The notes below the pieces were generated by a model. That model was given only the letters and a program-made list of their open reading frames with translations, was not told the origin of the DNA and did not search any database. A DNA stretch of 64,000 nucleotides from CAZRHR01 sp964578885 (GTDB lineage Bacteria; Bacteroidota; Bacteroidia; CAIKAF01): the NCBI GenBank assembly GCA_964578885.1, contig CAZOEO010000006.1:62001-126000 (forward strand), written 5' to 3'. Positions 17,725 through 26,804 of this stretch are shown piece after piece. The position numbers were made by a program, and so were the translations under genes. How positions within the stretch are numbered: the stretch's first letter is position 1; the number at the start of each line of letters is the position of its first letter.

Positions 17725-19133
17725 TACGTTTTTTACTGATAATACTCATCTCCATTGGGCCCGTCGCCTTGCGGGCACAACTTTTCCCATTTGGCAATGC
17801 GTGGGAAAATCCGGCAGGACGCAATATGGTATTCAGGAATGATTCAGCCTGGTACCTTGCCTCCGGCGCTCCGGATCAGCAAAGTCCACAAAGCATTCAA
17901 ATTTTTCAGTTTCAAACCCAGCCCTGGTCCGCCCCGGTGGTGGTAAAAAATTTGAGTCACAATACGCCATTATATGGAGAACAATTGCTTTCATTTCCAG
18001 ATGGCCGATGGCTTGTTGTGGGAACTCATTTTCCACCCAACCTTCCGGCACAAGGATTCCACAGCGTTCTCCGGGCCGACTGGCAAACCGACACCCTTCT
18101 TTTCACCGCTTTTCCCGGACGTTTGGTGCAATGGAAAACAGCGGCCATTGTTTCCAATCAATCGTTTTACCTCACCGGCACCATCACACAGGAAAATGGA
18201 GGAGCAAACGATATCTATGTGGCCCTTTTTCATACAGAACAGGGAAAAATCTGGGACCGAACCCTCGGAACCGAAGAAAATGAAACGGCCCAGGCCCACC
18301 TGCTTTTTCCGGATGCCAGCCTGTTGATTGCCGCAGATAAAAATGACGGAAACAATGTAAAACAGCATTTTGCAAGAATCGACTCCACCGGATTCATCCT
18401 TTGGGAAATCGACAGCGATTATCCCCTGAGTCATGGCGCACAATCCCTGGCCTTGATGAACGACACGTTGGCTGTTTGCATCGGTGAATCTACCGTTCCG
18501 CAAATGGCAGGATTTGATGTATTGCTTTCACAAATCCATATAGACGGCCGCATGATTCGGCATCTTCGGTTCGGCGGTCCGGGAACAGACGCTGGATTTT
18601 GGATTCAAAAAGGCCCGTCAGGAGTCTATTGGATGACTGGTTATTCCAATTCGCATGACATCAACGCGCCCACCTCTCCCTTTTTCGCTGAACTCAATGC
18701 CGATTGGTCACAGCTTAAAACCCAAATTTGGCCGGCACCCGAACTCTGTTTCCCACGCAGTGCGCAAGTGATTCCGGTACAAGACAGCCTTCGCATCATG
18801 TTTGCTGCGGCCGGCCAAAGTCAACATTATTATTTACAGGAAACCGTTCAACTTGTGTCCTCTGCCCCATTTCAAATCACAGATACAGTGTTAACCTCCG
18901 GCGTACACATCTCTTCGCCACCGTTTTGGATGACTCCCTCAGAAGTAAAATGGCCAGCCCACACCTATAAAGGCATACTGTCCATATATACCTTAACCGG
19001 CCAAAAATTAGTTGAATGGGATGTGGAAAGTGGGTCAACAAAAGGCATTTCATTACCCTTTGGCGTGTATATGCTTCAATGGCAGGTGCATGGTGCCAAT
19101 TGGCCCGCGAAACTTTGGATGTATTCAGATTGA
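17721..19133 (+). CDS. Secreted protein with T9SS-type C-terminal tail
   Basis: The protein is 470 residues from the ATG at 17721, which overlaps the stop of the VanY-like gene. A signal peptide (MIRFLLIILISIGPVALRAQ) leads a beta-propeller-like body with repeats of the type WYLASGAPD, FYLTGTITQENGG and YWMTGYSNSHD. The last 75 residues resemble a type IX secretion sorting domain (LSIYTLTGQKLVEWDVESG, LPFGVYMLQWQVHG). It is probably secreted or anchored on the cell surface; its activity is unknown. Confidence 0.75.
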   Translation: MIRFLLIILISIGPVALRAQLFPFGNAWENPAGRNMVFRNDSAWYLASGAPDQQSPQSIQIFQFQTQPWSAPVVVKNLSHNTPLYGEQLLSFPDGRWLVVGTHFPPNLPAQGFHSVLRADWQTDTLLFTAFPGRLVQWKTAAIVSNQSFYLTGTITQENGGANDIYVALFHTEQGKIWDRTLGTEENETAQAHLLFPDASLLIAADKNDGNNVKQHFARIDSTGFILWEIDSDYPLSHGAQSLALMNDTLAVCIGESTVPQMAGFDVLLSQIHIDGRMIRHLRFGGPGTDAGFWIQKGPSGVYWMTGYSNSHDINAPTSPFFAELNADWSQLKTQIWPAPELCFPRSAQVIPVQDSLRIMFAAAGQSQHYYLQETVQLVSSAPFQITDTVLTSGVHISSPPFWMTPSEVKWPAHTYKGILSIYTLTGQKLVEWDVESGSTKGISLPFGVYMLQWQVHGANWPAKLWMYSD

Positions 19134-19791
19134 GTTTCATGAAAGTGTTGAGTTTGGGGAATGAGTCTTGAAAAACTGAAGGAAAGAGATATTGGAGGGA
19201 AGCACTGAATGAAGTTGGAAGGTTTGAAAAAGAAGGTTTGATTCCGTTGATAAATCGCTGTAAGGATTAAGGGTTTAAAGGTTGGATGGCAAAAGGCCAA
19301 CCAAGATGCATCCACACCGAAAAGTTGGATGGCGGCGGCCACGGAGCAGCGCTGTTTACGACTACTCGAGTTGAGACCATCCAAAAAACTGCCTTACCAA
19401 GACACTTACCTCAGTCCCGGCATTCCCGCCGCACACAGTCCACAAAGTTGCCTTTGATTCTTGTGTGAAGCTCCCCTGAGGATGAAAGGCTCCTATCATT
19501 TTCTCATGGAAGGTATTGAGCGCATTCTAACCTTCGCCCATGAGCTTCCTTTGGAGAGCTGATTATAGACCATGCTCCTGTTCTAAAATACTTGGATAGG
19601 ATGCAGGATTTGATGATGATAGGGCGGTGCGAAATTGGTTTGAATGATGGATGAGTGGTTTTGCCCATGGGATCGGGAAAGGGAAGTGAGGGTTTTCACT
19701 CACCCCAAAAGTAATGAATGGCACTCCACTGCGGTAGATTTCAAATGGCTTTAAATCGGCATTTTATTAGACGATGACAAGTATTTTTGGC
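19134..19791. other. 658-bp gene gap at the left edge of the accessory block
   Basis: No reading frame here gives a credible protein on either strand. Small hairpins occur (for example GGTTGG and CCAACC near 19281-19302), but there is no clear terminator. It separates the secreted-protein gene from the first 141-bp repeat and may be remains of older insertions. Confidence 0.5.
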
Positions 19792-19940
19792 CATTCTATG
19801 GCTGTAAAACCTTTTGGTTTTAAAGGAAATGTTTTGTAAAATTGGTTGTACTTTTTGACCCACCATCTAATCCATTTCTATTGAAGAAGAGTACGGTATA
19901 TGGAATATAAACGCAATTGCGTTTATAGGGATGTTGGCGG
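19792..19940 (+). repeat. attC-like repeat, copy 1
   Basis: The 141 bases 19792-19932 recur at 20865-21005 with a single difference (A at 19931, G at 21004). The copy ends in GTTGGCG (19933-19939), which fits the integron core GTTRRRY. CATTCTAT at its left end can pair with ATAGGGATG at its right end, leaving one G unpaired, as in attC hairpins. A perfect 22-base palindrome lies at 19906-19927. On the left the expected AAC core is missing (GGCC instead), so the outer boundary is degenerate. Confidence 0.7.
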
Positions 19941-21006
19941 TAATTTGAAGAAACAATTAACAACGAAAAACATTCAAGAAAATGAAGCTATAAGTAACTG
20001 TAAGATAGAATAAGAATTGAAATATCCTTTAATACGCAAAGTAGAAAGGGCGATTGTTAATATTAAAAAATTAGAAAATGACACAGTTACAAATGATTGA
20101 CAAAACAAAGTCAATAGCTCAAAATGATAAAAATATTTCTGCCGTATTTATGTACGGGTCATTTACCAAAAATGAAGGGGACAAATATTCAGATATTGAA
20201 TTCTACATCTTCTTGAAGGATAAAGAAAATTTTTCCGCTGAAAATTGGGTAAGCCAAATTCATCCTTTGGCATTATATTTTACCAACGAGTATGGAAGTG
20301 AAGTTGCCATTTTTGAAAATATGATAAGGGGGGAGTTTCATTTTTTGACAAACGACCAAATGGAAGTTATCAAATCGTGGGACGGTTTGGTAGAGTTTAG
20401 CGACTTTGACAAGATGATTTTAGTAGATAAAGAAGATTTATTGACTAACACGCTCAAAGAAATAAAAACTAAAGTACCTGATCGAACAACAAATGAAAAT
20501 ATCCTGTGGTTGAGCCAATCATTGTTGAATGTTTTACTTACAACAAGCAACTTAATTAAACGACAGGAATTTGCTCACGCTTACCAAAGCTTATCAAATG
20601 TTCAAAAATATTTACTTTGGTTAATAAGAATTGAAACATACCAAACCAAACATTGGGAAAGTCCAACAAAAAGCTTGGAAAAAGACATAGACCCAGATTG
20701 GTATTCGTTATTTCAGGAGACAACATCAGAATTAGATCCGACAGATATTAAAACAGCTTTCAAGAAGACATTAATATTGACTGAAAAACTTTTTGATAAT
20801 CTTGGAGTTGAAGCAAAATTAAAGGGGGTATTAAGGAGAATTGAATAAAAAAAACTACCGCCAACATTCTATGGCTGTAAAACCTTTTGGTTTTAAAGGA
20901 AATGTTTTGTAAAATTGGTTGTACTTTTTGACCCACCATCTAATCCATTTCTATTGAAGAAGAGTACGGTATATGGAATATAAACGCAATTGCGTTTATA
21001 GGGGTG
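19934..21006 (+). mobile_element. Putative integron-like gene cassette 1 (lnu-like)
   Basis: The unit is 1,073 bp and holds one gene followed by one attC-like site. Its first bases, with the preceding G, read GTTGGCGGTA. The repeat at its far end opens with TACCGCCAAC, the exact reverse complement over 10 bases. In integron cassettes the start of the cassette and the start of its attC pair in this way to close the attC stem. Size, single gene and gene-to-attC order all fit a standard cassette. No integrase gene is in the window. Confidence 0.6.
20078..20848 (+). CDS. Lincosamide nucleotidyltransferase-like protein (Lnu B/F type)
   Basis: The protein is 256 residues. It resembles the Lnu(B)/Lnu(F) class over its whole length: MYGSFTKNEGDKYSDIEFYIF (Gly27-Ser28 ... 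Asp39-x-Glu41, the nucleotidyltransferase metal site), NEYGSEVAIF, IRGEFHFL and a helical C-terminal half. Such enzymes inactivate lincomycin and clindamycin by adding AMP. Whether this one confers resistance cannot be read here. Known lnu(F) and lnu(G) genes are themselves integron cassettes, which agrees with the attC-like repeats on both sides. The gene is clearly more A+T-rich than the housekeeping genes around it. Confidence 0.8.
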   Translation: MTQLQMIDKTKSIAQNDKNISAVFMYGSFTKNEGDKYSDIEFYIFLKDKENFSAENWVSQIHPLALYFTNEYGSEVAIFENMIRGEFHFLTNDQMEVIKSWDGLVEFSDFDKMILVDKEDLLTNTLKEIKTKVPDRTTNENILWLSQSLLNVLLTTSNLIKRQEFAHAYQSLSNVQKYLLWLIRIETYQTKHWESPTKSLEKDIDPDWYSLFQETTSELDPTDIKTAFKKTLILTEKLFDNLGVEAKLKGVLRRIE

Positions 21007-21013
21007 TTAGCAC
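20858..21013 (+). repeat. attC-like repeat, copy 2
   Basis: It opens with CCGCCAAC (20858-20865), the complement of the cassette-1 start, and ends with GTTAGCA (21006-21012). Between them is the same 141-bp body as copy 1, 140 of 141 bases identical, with the 22-base palindrome at 20979-21000. The variable outer bases differ from copy 1 while the body is conserved, which is what cassette exchange through the GTT core would leave. Confidence 0.7.
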
Positions 21014-21279
21014 TCACCCTAAAAGACCGACACGACCGAAAAAAACGAACTAAAAAATGACAGACAAAATGCCAACCCTTCGCAAAATAAAAAGAGCTAC
21101 AACCCAACGCACAAGCCGACACAAATTGCAGCACATTTTATTTTGCCCAACCGCACCCAAGCCCACACACCACCCTACAAGTGGACGGTTGACAATTTGA
21201 CGACCTTTTGAGAGGCAAAAGCGGTTTAAAAACTTAACTTTACCGACTATTAAAAACGAGTTGAAATTTGAATATATAA
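21014..21279. other. Gene-free leader of cassette 2
   Basis: There are 266 bases before mod. A 48-codon frame from 21057 has a low-complexity, basic product and is probably chance. The stretch around 21090-21180 is C/A-rich with repeated CCAACGCA and CCGCACCCAAGCCC-like words, also seen in the trailer at 26690-26760. I see no clear TAnnTTTG promoter. Confidence 0.45.
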
Positions 21280-22911
21280 ATGGCGAAAAAAGATTATAGC
21301 AACCTGACCAAAGACCAGTTATTAGAAGTAATTGAAAAACTGGAAGGCAAGAAAAAATACGGACTGGTTTGGGACGAAGAAAGAGTGCCAGAAAAGGTTG
21401 TAACCGACTGCCAAGACAAATTACCTGTTTTGACAGAAGTAAAAGGCAAGGAAATAACGACAGACGAAAACGAACCAACTCACATTCTTATTGAGGGCGA
21501 CAATTACCACGCCTTATCAGTATTGAACTATACCCACAAGGGCAAAATTGACCTTATATACATTGACCCACCATACAATACAGGCAATAAAGATTTCATT
21601 TACAACGACAAGTATGTAGAAAAAGAAGATACTTGGCGGCATAGCAAGTGGTTAACCTTTATGAGTAAGAGACTTGTATTAGCAAAGGAATTACTAGCGG
21701 AAAAAGGTGTCATTTTTATTTCAATTGACGACAATGAAATAGCACAATTAAAGTTACTCTGTGATGACATTTTTGGAGAACAGAATTTTGTTGCTAATAT
21801 TGTTAGAAGAAGAAGAAAAACACAAGCAAATCTAGCTAAAAATATTGCTCCAGTTCACGAGTATTTATTGATTTATTCAAAATCCATTGACCAATTGAAT
21901 TTGAATAAACTTTCATATTCAGAGGAATTTATAAAAAAAGGATTTGCAAACCCTGATAATGACCCTAGAGGTGTTTATCAAACGGGGCCACTTGCGAGAC
22001 CCAAAAACTCATCTAACAGAGAATATACTCTAACAATGCCAAATGGTAGAGAAATTACAGCCAAGTGGAGTTGTTCTGAGGATACATTTCAAAGGTATAT
22101 TGAAGAAAATAGGCTTATAATTCCAAGAGGTGGTGATGGTATGCCTCGTATAAAGATATTCCTGTCTGAACTTCAAGGTCAGATAGCAAATACCTGGTGG
22201 GATGATGTTGCAGCAAATGATGATGCTGCAAAAGAAATTGAAAATATTTTTGGTACAAACGCTGCCTTTTCATTTCCTAAACCAACAGACTTAATTAGAA
22301 AAGTCATTGAATTAGCCACAAATAAAAACTCTACTGTTTTAGACTTCTTCGCAGGTTCAGGAACAACAGGTGATGCTGTCCTTCAGCTTAATAAAAAGAA
22401 GAATGATAATCGTAAATTTATTTTGTGCACTAATAACGAAAATCAAATCTCAGAGAATGTAACATATCAACGAATTAAGAAAGTAATTAAAGGATATGAG
22501 ACAAATAAAGGGGATAAAATAGTAGGATTAGGAAACAATCTAAAATATTTCAAAACTTCTTTTGTAGCGAATAATCGCAACAAAGACCAATTAAAAATTG
22601 ATATTACAAAGCGTTGCACTGAAATGCTTTGTTTGAAGGAAGGAATTTTCAATTTAATAAAAGAAGAAGCAGACTATAAGATATTTCAGCAAGGTAATCG
22701 CTATTTGGCAGTTTACTATGACTTTGCCAATGCTTCGCTTGACGAACTGAAAGAAAAAATGAATGCCTTGAAGGGCGAAAAGGTTTTGTATTGCTTTACT
22801 GTTGACAATCACGGTTTAGACAAAGCGAATTTCAGAGGTTGGAAAAACATCCGCCTTGAGCCAATTCCACAAAAGATTTTAGATGTTTATAAACGAATTT
22901 TCAAAAACTAA
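21280..22911 (+). CDS. mod: Type III restriction-modification DNA methyltransferase (Mod)
   Basis: The protein is 543 residues. The catalytic motif DPPY is at residues 96-99 (YIDPPYNTGNKDF) and the SAM motif FFAGSG at 356-361 (VLDFFAGSGTTGDAV). DPPY before FxGxG is the beta-class order of type III Mod enzymes, which make N6-methyladenine. The stretch between them (about 150-330) would be the target-recognition domain. A C-terminal part (FNLIKEEADYKIFQQGNRYLAVYYD) is typical of Mod. The stop is 2 bases from the res start. The recognition sequence cannot be predicted. Confidence 0.93.
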   Translation: MAKKDYSNLTKDQLLEVIEKLEGKKKYGLVWDEERVPEKVVTDCQDKLPVLTEVKGKEITTDENEPTHILIEGDNYHALSVLNYTHKGKIDLIYIDPPYNTGNKDFIYNDKYVEKEDTWRHSKWLTFMSKRLVLAKELLAEKGVIFISIDDNEIAQLKLLCDDIFGEQNFVANIVRRRRKTQANLAKNIAPVHEYLLIYSKSIDQLNLNKLSYSEEFIKKGFANPDNDPRGVYQTGPLARPKNSSNREYTLTMPNGREITAKWSCSEDTFQRYIEENRLIIPRGGDGMPRIKIFLSELQGQIANTWWDDVAANDDAAKEIENIFGTNAAFSFPKPTDLIRKVIELATNKNSTVLDFFAGSGTTGDAVLQLNKKKNDNRKFILCTNNENQISENVTYQRIKKVIKGYETNKGDKIVGLGNNLKYFKTSFVANNRNKDQLKIDITKRCTEMLCLKEGIFNLIKEEADYKIFQQGNRYLAVYYDFANASLDELKEKMNALKGEKVLYCFTVDNHGLDKANFRGWKNIRLEPIPQKILDVYKRIFKN

Positions 22912-22913
22912 GA

Positions 22914-25244
22914 ATGTTATACGGAAATAAAGAATATCAAGTAAATGCAATCGGGCAACTGGTAAAATCAGTTTCCGAATTATTGGCAAAAGATGCCAGT
23001 AATAAAGTTTGCGTTTTCCAAAGCCCAACAGGAAGCGGAAAAACTGTAATGGTTGCAAAATTCATAGAAGAAATTATCAAAGAATTATCCGAAACAGATT
23101 TATGTTTTTTGTGGGTTAGCATTGGCAAAGGCGATTTGCACAAGCAAAGCAAAAAATCGCTGGAAAGAATTTTTGATGGGTTTCCAAACGTAAACCTTTT
23201 GGAAGAAGAATTTTTTGGTAGCAGAAACTACATTGAGCAAAACGAAGTAGTTGTTGTAAACTGGGAAAAACTTTACAGCAAATACGCATCGGGAGAGAAT
23301 AAAGGCGAATGGAAAAACAAAGTAATGAGAGAAGGCGAAGGCGTTAATTTCATTGAGGTTTTGGAAACCACAAGAGAAAAACGCAAAATCATTTTAATCA
23401 TTGACGAAAGCCATTATGCAAGTGATGCACAACGAACAAGTGAGTTAAGAAAAATAATAAGTGCAGATGTAACACTTGAAATGAGTGCTACGCCTAAAAT
23501 TCAGCCAACAGCCCAAGACATTGCAAAAGGCAATGCAAAATTCGTTTATGTTGACCCAAAGGACGTAATTGAAGAAGGAATGATTAAAAAGGAACTCATC
23601 ATTAATGAGAACCTTGAAAAATTGGTTGATGATGAAAAAACATCGCAAGACATCATCATTGAAGCTGCATACAACAAACGATTAGAACTAAAAGAAGCGT
23701 ACGCTAAAGCAGGTTCAAATATCAATCCGCTTTGCCTTATTCAACTTCCAAACGCAGAAGCTGGCGTTGCAAAGAAAGAAGTAATAGAAGCATTTTTAGC
23801 CGACAAAGGCATTACGGAAACCAACGGAAAATTAGCAGTTTGGTTAAGTGAAGAAAAGTCAGACAGTTTAGACCAAATTTCAGATTTTGAAAGTGAAGTT
23901 GAATTTTTACTTTTCAAACAAGCCATTGACACAGGTTGGGACTGCCCAAGAGCACACATACTTGTAAAACTTCGTGATATTCAGAGTTACACTTTTGAAG
24001 TGCAAACCGTTGGTCGCATACTTCGTATGCCCGAACAAATGCACTACGAAGATGAAAACTTAAATACTGGTTTCATTTTTACTAATCTTCAAAAGATTAC
24101 GGTTCAAAAAGAAGATTACAATCCGAACATCATTAAACATTTAAAGTCGGTAAGAAAACCAATTTACAAACCTCTATTACTTTCCTCTTATTACAAAAGT
24201 CGTGTTGACTTTGGGGATATTACATTCAGTTTCGGTAAAACCTTGGAAGAAGTTTTTTGCAATGCCTTCGGCATTGAAATTAATCCTACAATGGTAAACA
24301 CTGCCGAAAACGGTGATAAAATAAAAGCCAAAGGTTTAACAACGGACATTACAACTTTTAAAGAAAGTTTGTTGACCGATAAGAAAATAACAGGAAAGGA
24401 ATTTGACGAAATTACTGGAGTGCTTAATGACAGCGATGATAGAACAGCATTAGCCAAATTAGCCGACAATGATTTACAAGATATGTTCAGTTCTGTTATC
24501 AAAGAAAATTTAAGCGGTTTTGCACCAAAGCGTTCTGTTCCGACAGTAAGAGGGGCAATTTATCAATGGTTCAAAAAATACTTAGGTATCAATTACCAAA
24601 TGGAAAACGGTATTATTCATATTCAATACTTGTTTTTACACGATAAAAACTTAGCAACTTTTTCAAGACTATTAAGCGAAGCAACAGGACTATATAAACC
24701 AATTAAGAAAGCAGAAGTAAAAGCAAAAATTGAAGAAACTGTCTACGACTGGGACATTAAAAAAGAGGAATTTTTCAATCAACACACTGACGAGAAACTG
24801 GACTACAAACTTTGCATTTATGAGCCTTGCTATTTAGGAAAAGACCGTTCAACACCTGAAAAGGAATTTGAAAAACATCTTGAAACGAAAGCAGACAAAG
24901 TTAAATGGTGGTTTAAAAACGGAGTGAGCAAAAAAGACTTTTTCGGTATCAAATACGAAGAAAACGACTTGCCTCAAACTTTTTATCCTGACTACATTAT
25001 TCAACTGACATCGGGTAAAACTTTCATTGGCGACACAAAAGCAGGTAGCACAGCGACAGAAGCAAAATCAAGAGCCGAAGCGTTACAAGCATACATCAAA
25101 GACCAAAACGCAAAAGGAAAAAATTTAGTTGGTGGCATCATCATTAAAGACGACACGAAAAAATGGAGAGTTAACCAACAAGATGTTTACAAATACGACA
25201 AGAACGATTTAACGAAGTGGGACTATTTTGACAATTTAATCTAA
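22914..25244 (+). CDS. res: Type III restriction enzyme Res subunit
   Basis: The protein is 776 residues, somewhat short for Res (often 850-1000). Superfamily 2 helicase motifs are SPTGSGKT near residue 37 (Walker A), DESH at 164-167 (Walker B), MSATPK and QTVGRILRMP near 364 (motif VI). The C-terminal nuclease has PD at 692-693 and GDTKAG at 706-711, the PD-(D/E)xK pattern. Res forms a complex with Mod, translocates or diffuses on DNA, and cuts between unmethylated head-to-head sites. All key residues are present, so the pair looks functional. Confidence 0.93.
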   Translation: MLYGNKEYQVNAIGQLVKSVSELLAKDASNKVCVFQSPTGSGKTVMVAKFIEEIIKELSETDLCFLWVSIGKGDLHKQSKKSLERIFDGFPNVNLLEEEFFGSRNYIEQNEVVVVNWEKLYSKYASGENKGEWKNKVMREGEGVNFIEVLETTREKRKIILIIDESHYASDAQRTSELRKIISADVTLEMSATPKIQPTAQDIAKGNAKFVYVDPKDVIEEGMIKKELIINENLEKLVDDEKTSQDIIIEAAYNKRLELKEAYAKAGSNINPLCLIQLPNAEAGVAKKEVIEAFLADKGITETNGKLAVWLSEEKSDSLDQISDFESEVEFLLFKQAIDTGWDCPRAHILVKLRDIQSYTFEVQTVGRILRMPEQMHYEDENLNTGFIFTNLQKITVQKEDYNPNIIKHLKSVRKPIYKPLLLSSYYKSRVDFGDITFSFGKTLEEVFCNAFGIEINPTMVNTAENGDKIKAKGLTTDITTFKESLLTDKKITGKEFDEITGVLNDSDDRTALAKLADNDLQDMFSSVIKENLSGFAPKRSVPTVRGAIYQWFKKYLGINYQMENGIIHIQYLFLHDKNLATFSRLLSEATGLYKPIKKAEVKAKIEETVYDWDIKKEEFFNQHTDEKLDYKLCIYEPCYLGKDRSTPEKEFEKHLETKADKVKWWFKNGVSKKDFFGIKYEENDLPQTFYPDYIIQLTSGKTFIGDTKAGSTATEAKSRAEALQAYIKDQNAKGKNLVGGIIIKDDTKKWRVNQQDVYKYDKNDLTKWDYFDNLI

Positions 25245-25248
25245 AACT

Positions 25249-25821
25249 ATGTTTTCAAAACTATTTAAACTATCATTTGCCATCACAGCTTATGCACCAG
25301 TCCTTTTGATTTGGTGGCTCGTTAGCGTTTATAGTGTTTTGAATTCAGGTGGAACTATTGGCTTTATCAATTTTTCTGATTTTAAATTTACTGATCTATT
25401 CAATAAACTAAATTTAATTTTCATCTTCCTAATTCTTGTTGCAATCTGTTGGTTTATTCTTTACTTGGCTACAAATAAATTAACACGAAACAGTATTGAA
25501 GTTAAGTCAATTAAAAGTTCAGACTTAAATATGAATGTTCTTATTTTCAGCTACTTTCTTCCTTGTGTTGAAATTTATAAAAAGGATGTGGTTTATTTAA
25601 TTGGCTGGTTTTTGGCTCTTTGTATTATTGTTTATATTAACAAAGGGACATATTTTTATAATCCACTTATAAAACTTTTCAATTATAGTTATTATGAAAT
25701 TACTACAAAAAAAGAAGTGACCTATTTGATGATATCAAAACAAAAATTAAAGAACACTAATGAAATAAAAGCATATTCTCAACTAACTGATTTTGTGCTG
25801 TTAAATTCGTCCAACAAATAA
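25249..25821 (+). CDS. kwaA: Four-helix membrane protein, KwaA-like (Kiwa)
   Basis: The protein is 190 residues with four predicted membrane helices, at about 9-33, 51-72, 96-110 and 114-131, and a soluble C-terminal tail of about 50 residues. KwaA of the Kiwa anti-phage system is a membrane protein of this size and topology encoded just before KwaB. The identification rests mainly on the KwaB-like neighbour 8 bases downstream, because KwaA sequences vary widely. It starts 4 bases after res, so it is probably on the same mRNA. It could be another small membrane effector. Confidence 0.5.
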   Translation: MFSKLFKLSFAITAYAPVLLIWWLVSVYSVLNSGGTIGFINFSDFKFTDLFNKLNLIFIFLILVAICWFILYLATNKLTRNSIEVKSIKSSDLNMNVLIFSYFLPCVEIYKKDVVYLIGWFLALCIIVYINKGTYFYNPLIKLFNYSYYEITTKKEVTYLMISKQKLKNTNEIKAYSQLTDFVLLNSSNK

Positions 25822-25829
25822 TATAGAAT

Positions 25830-26666
25830 ATGCCAAATACAACTTGTAATTTTTTTGCAATTTTAAAAGATGATACAGTAAGAAAAATTGACTTACTGCA
25901 AACAATCACAAATGATATAAGAAACGTTTTTATAAACATTGGGAATTCAATATTAAATGATGATGTTGAAGAAATTTTATTTGATGGCAATTTCAACATT
26001 CAAGATGAGGAAATACTCTATGTTGAACTTCAGTTGCCTGGAAATGTAATTGAAGCAAACACAAATCCAATTGGCTTACAAGTTTTAAATTTGGCTACAG
26101 ATGATATAAAAACACTATTTTGGGTAGAAAACAATATTTACTATTTTCAGAATTTTGACAAAAGAAAATTATTACAAAATAAAAATGTAATATTTTGGGA
26201 CAACAACACTTTCAATAAGTTAGAGAACAATGCTTTAATTGTTGACAATATTGTAAACGCCATTCACAAAGACAATAAACTTTACTTCAAATCATACGCA
26301 AATGCAAACAAAATATTTAGCTTAATATCATTTTTTGAAGCTGCAAGTGATGAAGTAATTGACCAGTTCGCAACTAATGATAAATTAACAGTTGACGCAA
26401 ACTGGCTAAAAGAGAATGGTAACACTATTATTAAAAAGCAAATCACATTAATTCAAAAGAGTAATGTATTGACAAATGCATATCCGAAAAAAATTAAAAC
26501 TTCGGCAAACAAATTTAATTTGACAATTCAACTGGTAGACGGAAAATTAATTTTACCTAATGACAAAAAACAATGTAAAGACATTCTATCGTTTCTAAAT
26601 GAACAGTATTATATTGGATTAATCACGGGTAAAAAGTTCAGGACAAATTCAAAAAGAGAAGCATAA
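25830..26666 (+). CDS. kwaB: KwaB-like protein (DUF4868, Kiwa anti-phage system)
   Basis: The protein is 278 residues and soluble. It resembles the DUF4868/KwaB family: a beta-rich N-terminal half with YYFQNFDKRKLLQNKNVIFWD, a central part with LYFKSYANANKIFSL, and a C-terminal FLNEQYYIGLITGKKFRTNSKR, matching the family ending in which a short NxxY segment precedes the last Lys/Arg-rich residues. E. coli KwaB is slightly longer (about 315). In Kiwa, KwaA and KwaB form a membrane-linked complex that responds to phage infection. The match is by recollection of the family pattern, not by alignment. Confidence 0.6.
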   Translation: MPNTTCNFFAILKDDTVRKIDLLQTITNDIRNVFINIGNSILNDDVEEILFDGNFNIQDEEILYVELQLPGNVIEANTNPIGLQVLNLATDDIKTLFWVENNIYYFQNFDKRKLLQNKNVIFWDNNTFNKLENNALIVDNIVNAIHKDNKLYFKSYANANKIFSLISFFEAASDEVIDQFATNDKLTVDANWLKENGNTIIKKQITLIQKSNVLTNAYPKKIKTSANKFNLTIQLVDGKLILPNDKKQCKDILSFLNEQYYIGLITGKKFRTNSKREA

Positions 26667-26804
26667 GCCAACGCATTTGGTGGCACATTTGCAAAACCGC
26701 ACAAGCCCAACGCACAAGCCAAGTTTTGCAAAAGAGCCACCAAGCCAACGCACCAAGACAGACACGAAATGACAACGAACAAACACTACAGAAAAGAAGG
26801 GCGA
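26667..26804. other. Gene-free trailer of cassette 2
   Basis: This C/A-rich stretch has several copies of CCAACGCA- and AAGCC-type words and the 15-mer shared with the leader at 21103-21117. No gene is supported; the frame beginning at 26769 runs into the following structured site. Confidence 0.5.

Noticed and set aside
19286..19468. 60-codon frame in the 658-bp gap
   Set aside because: There is no start context, motif or composition that supports a gene.
19792..21005. The 141-bp repeats as a MITE or insertion sequence
   Set aside because: The flanks of the two copies differ and show no common target duplication, while they do pair with the starts of the units. A TTGGC on both sides of copy 1 alone is not enough.
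21057..21203. 48-codon frame MTDKMPTLRK... before mod
   Set aside because: The product is low-complexity and basic, and the DNA belongs to a C/A-rich stretch repeated in the trailer.
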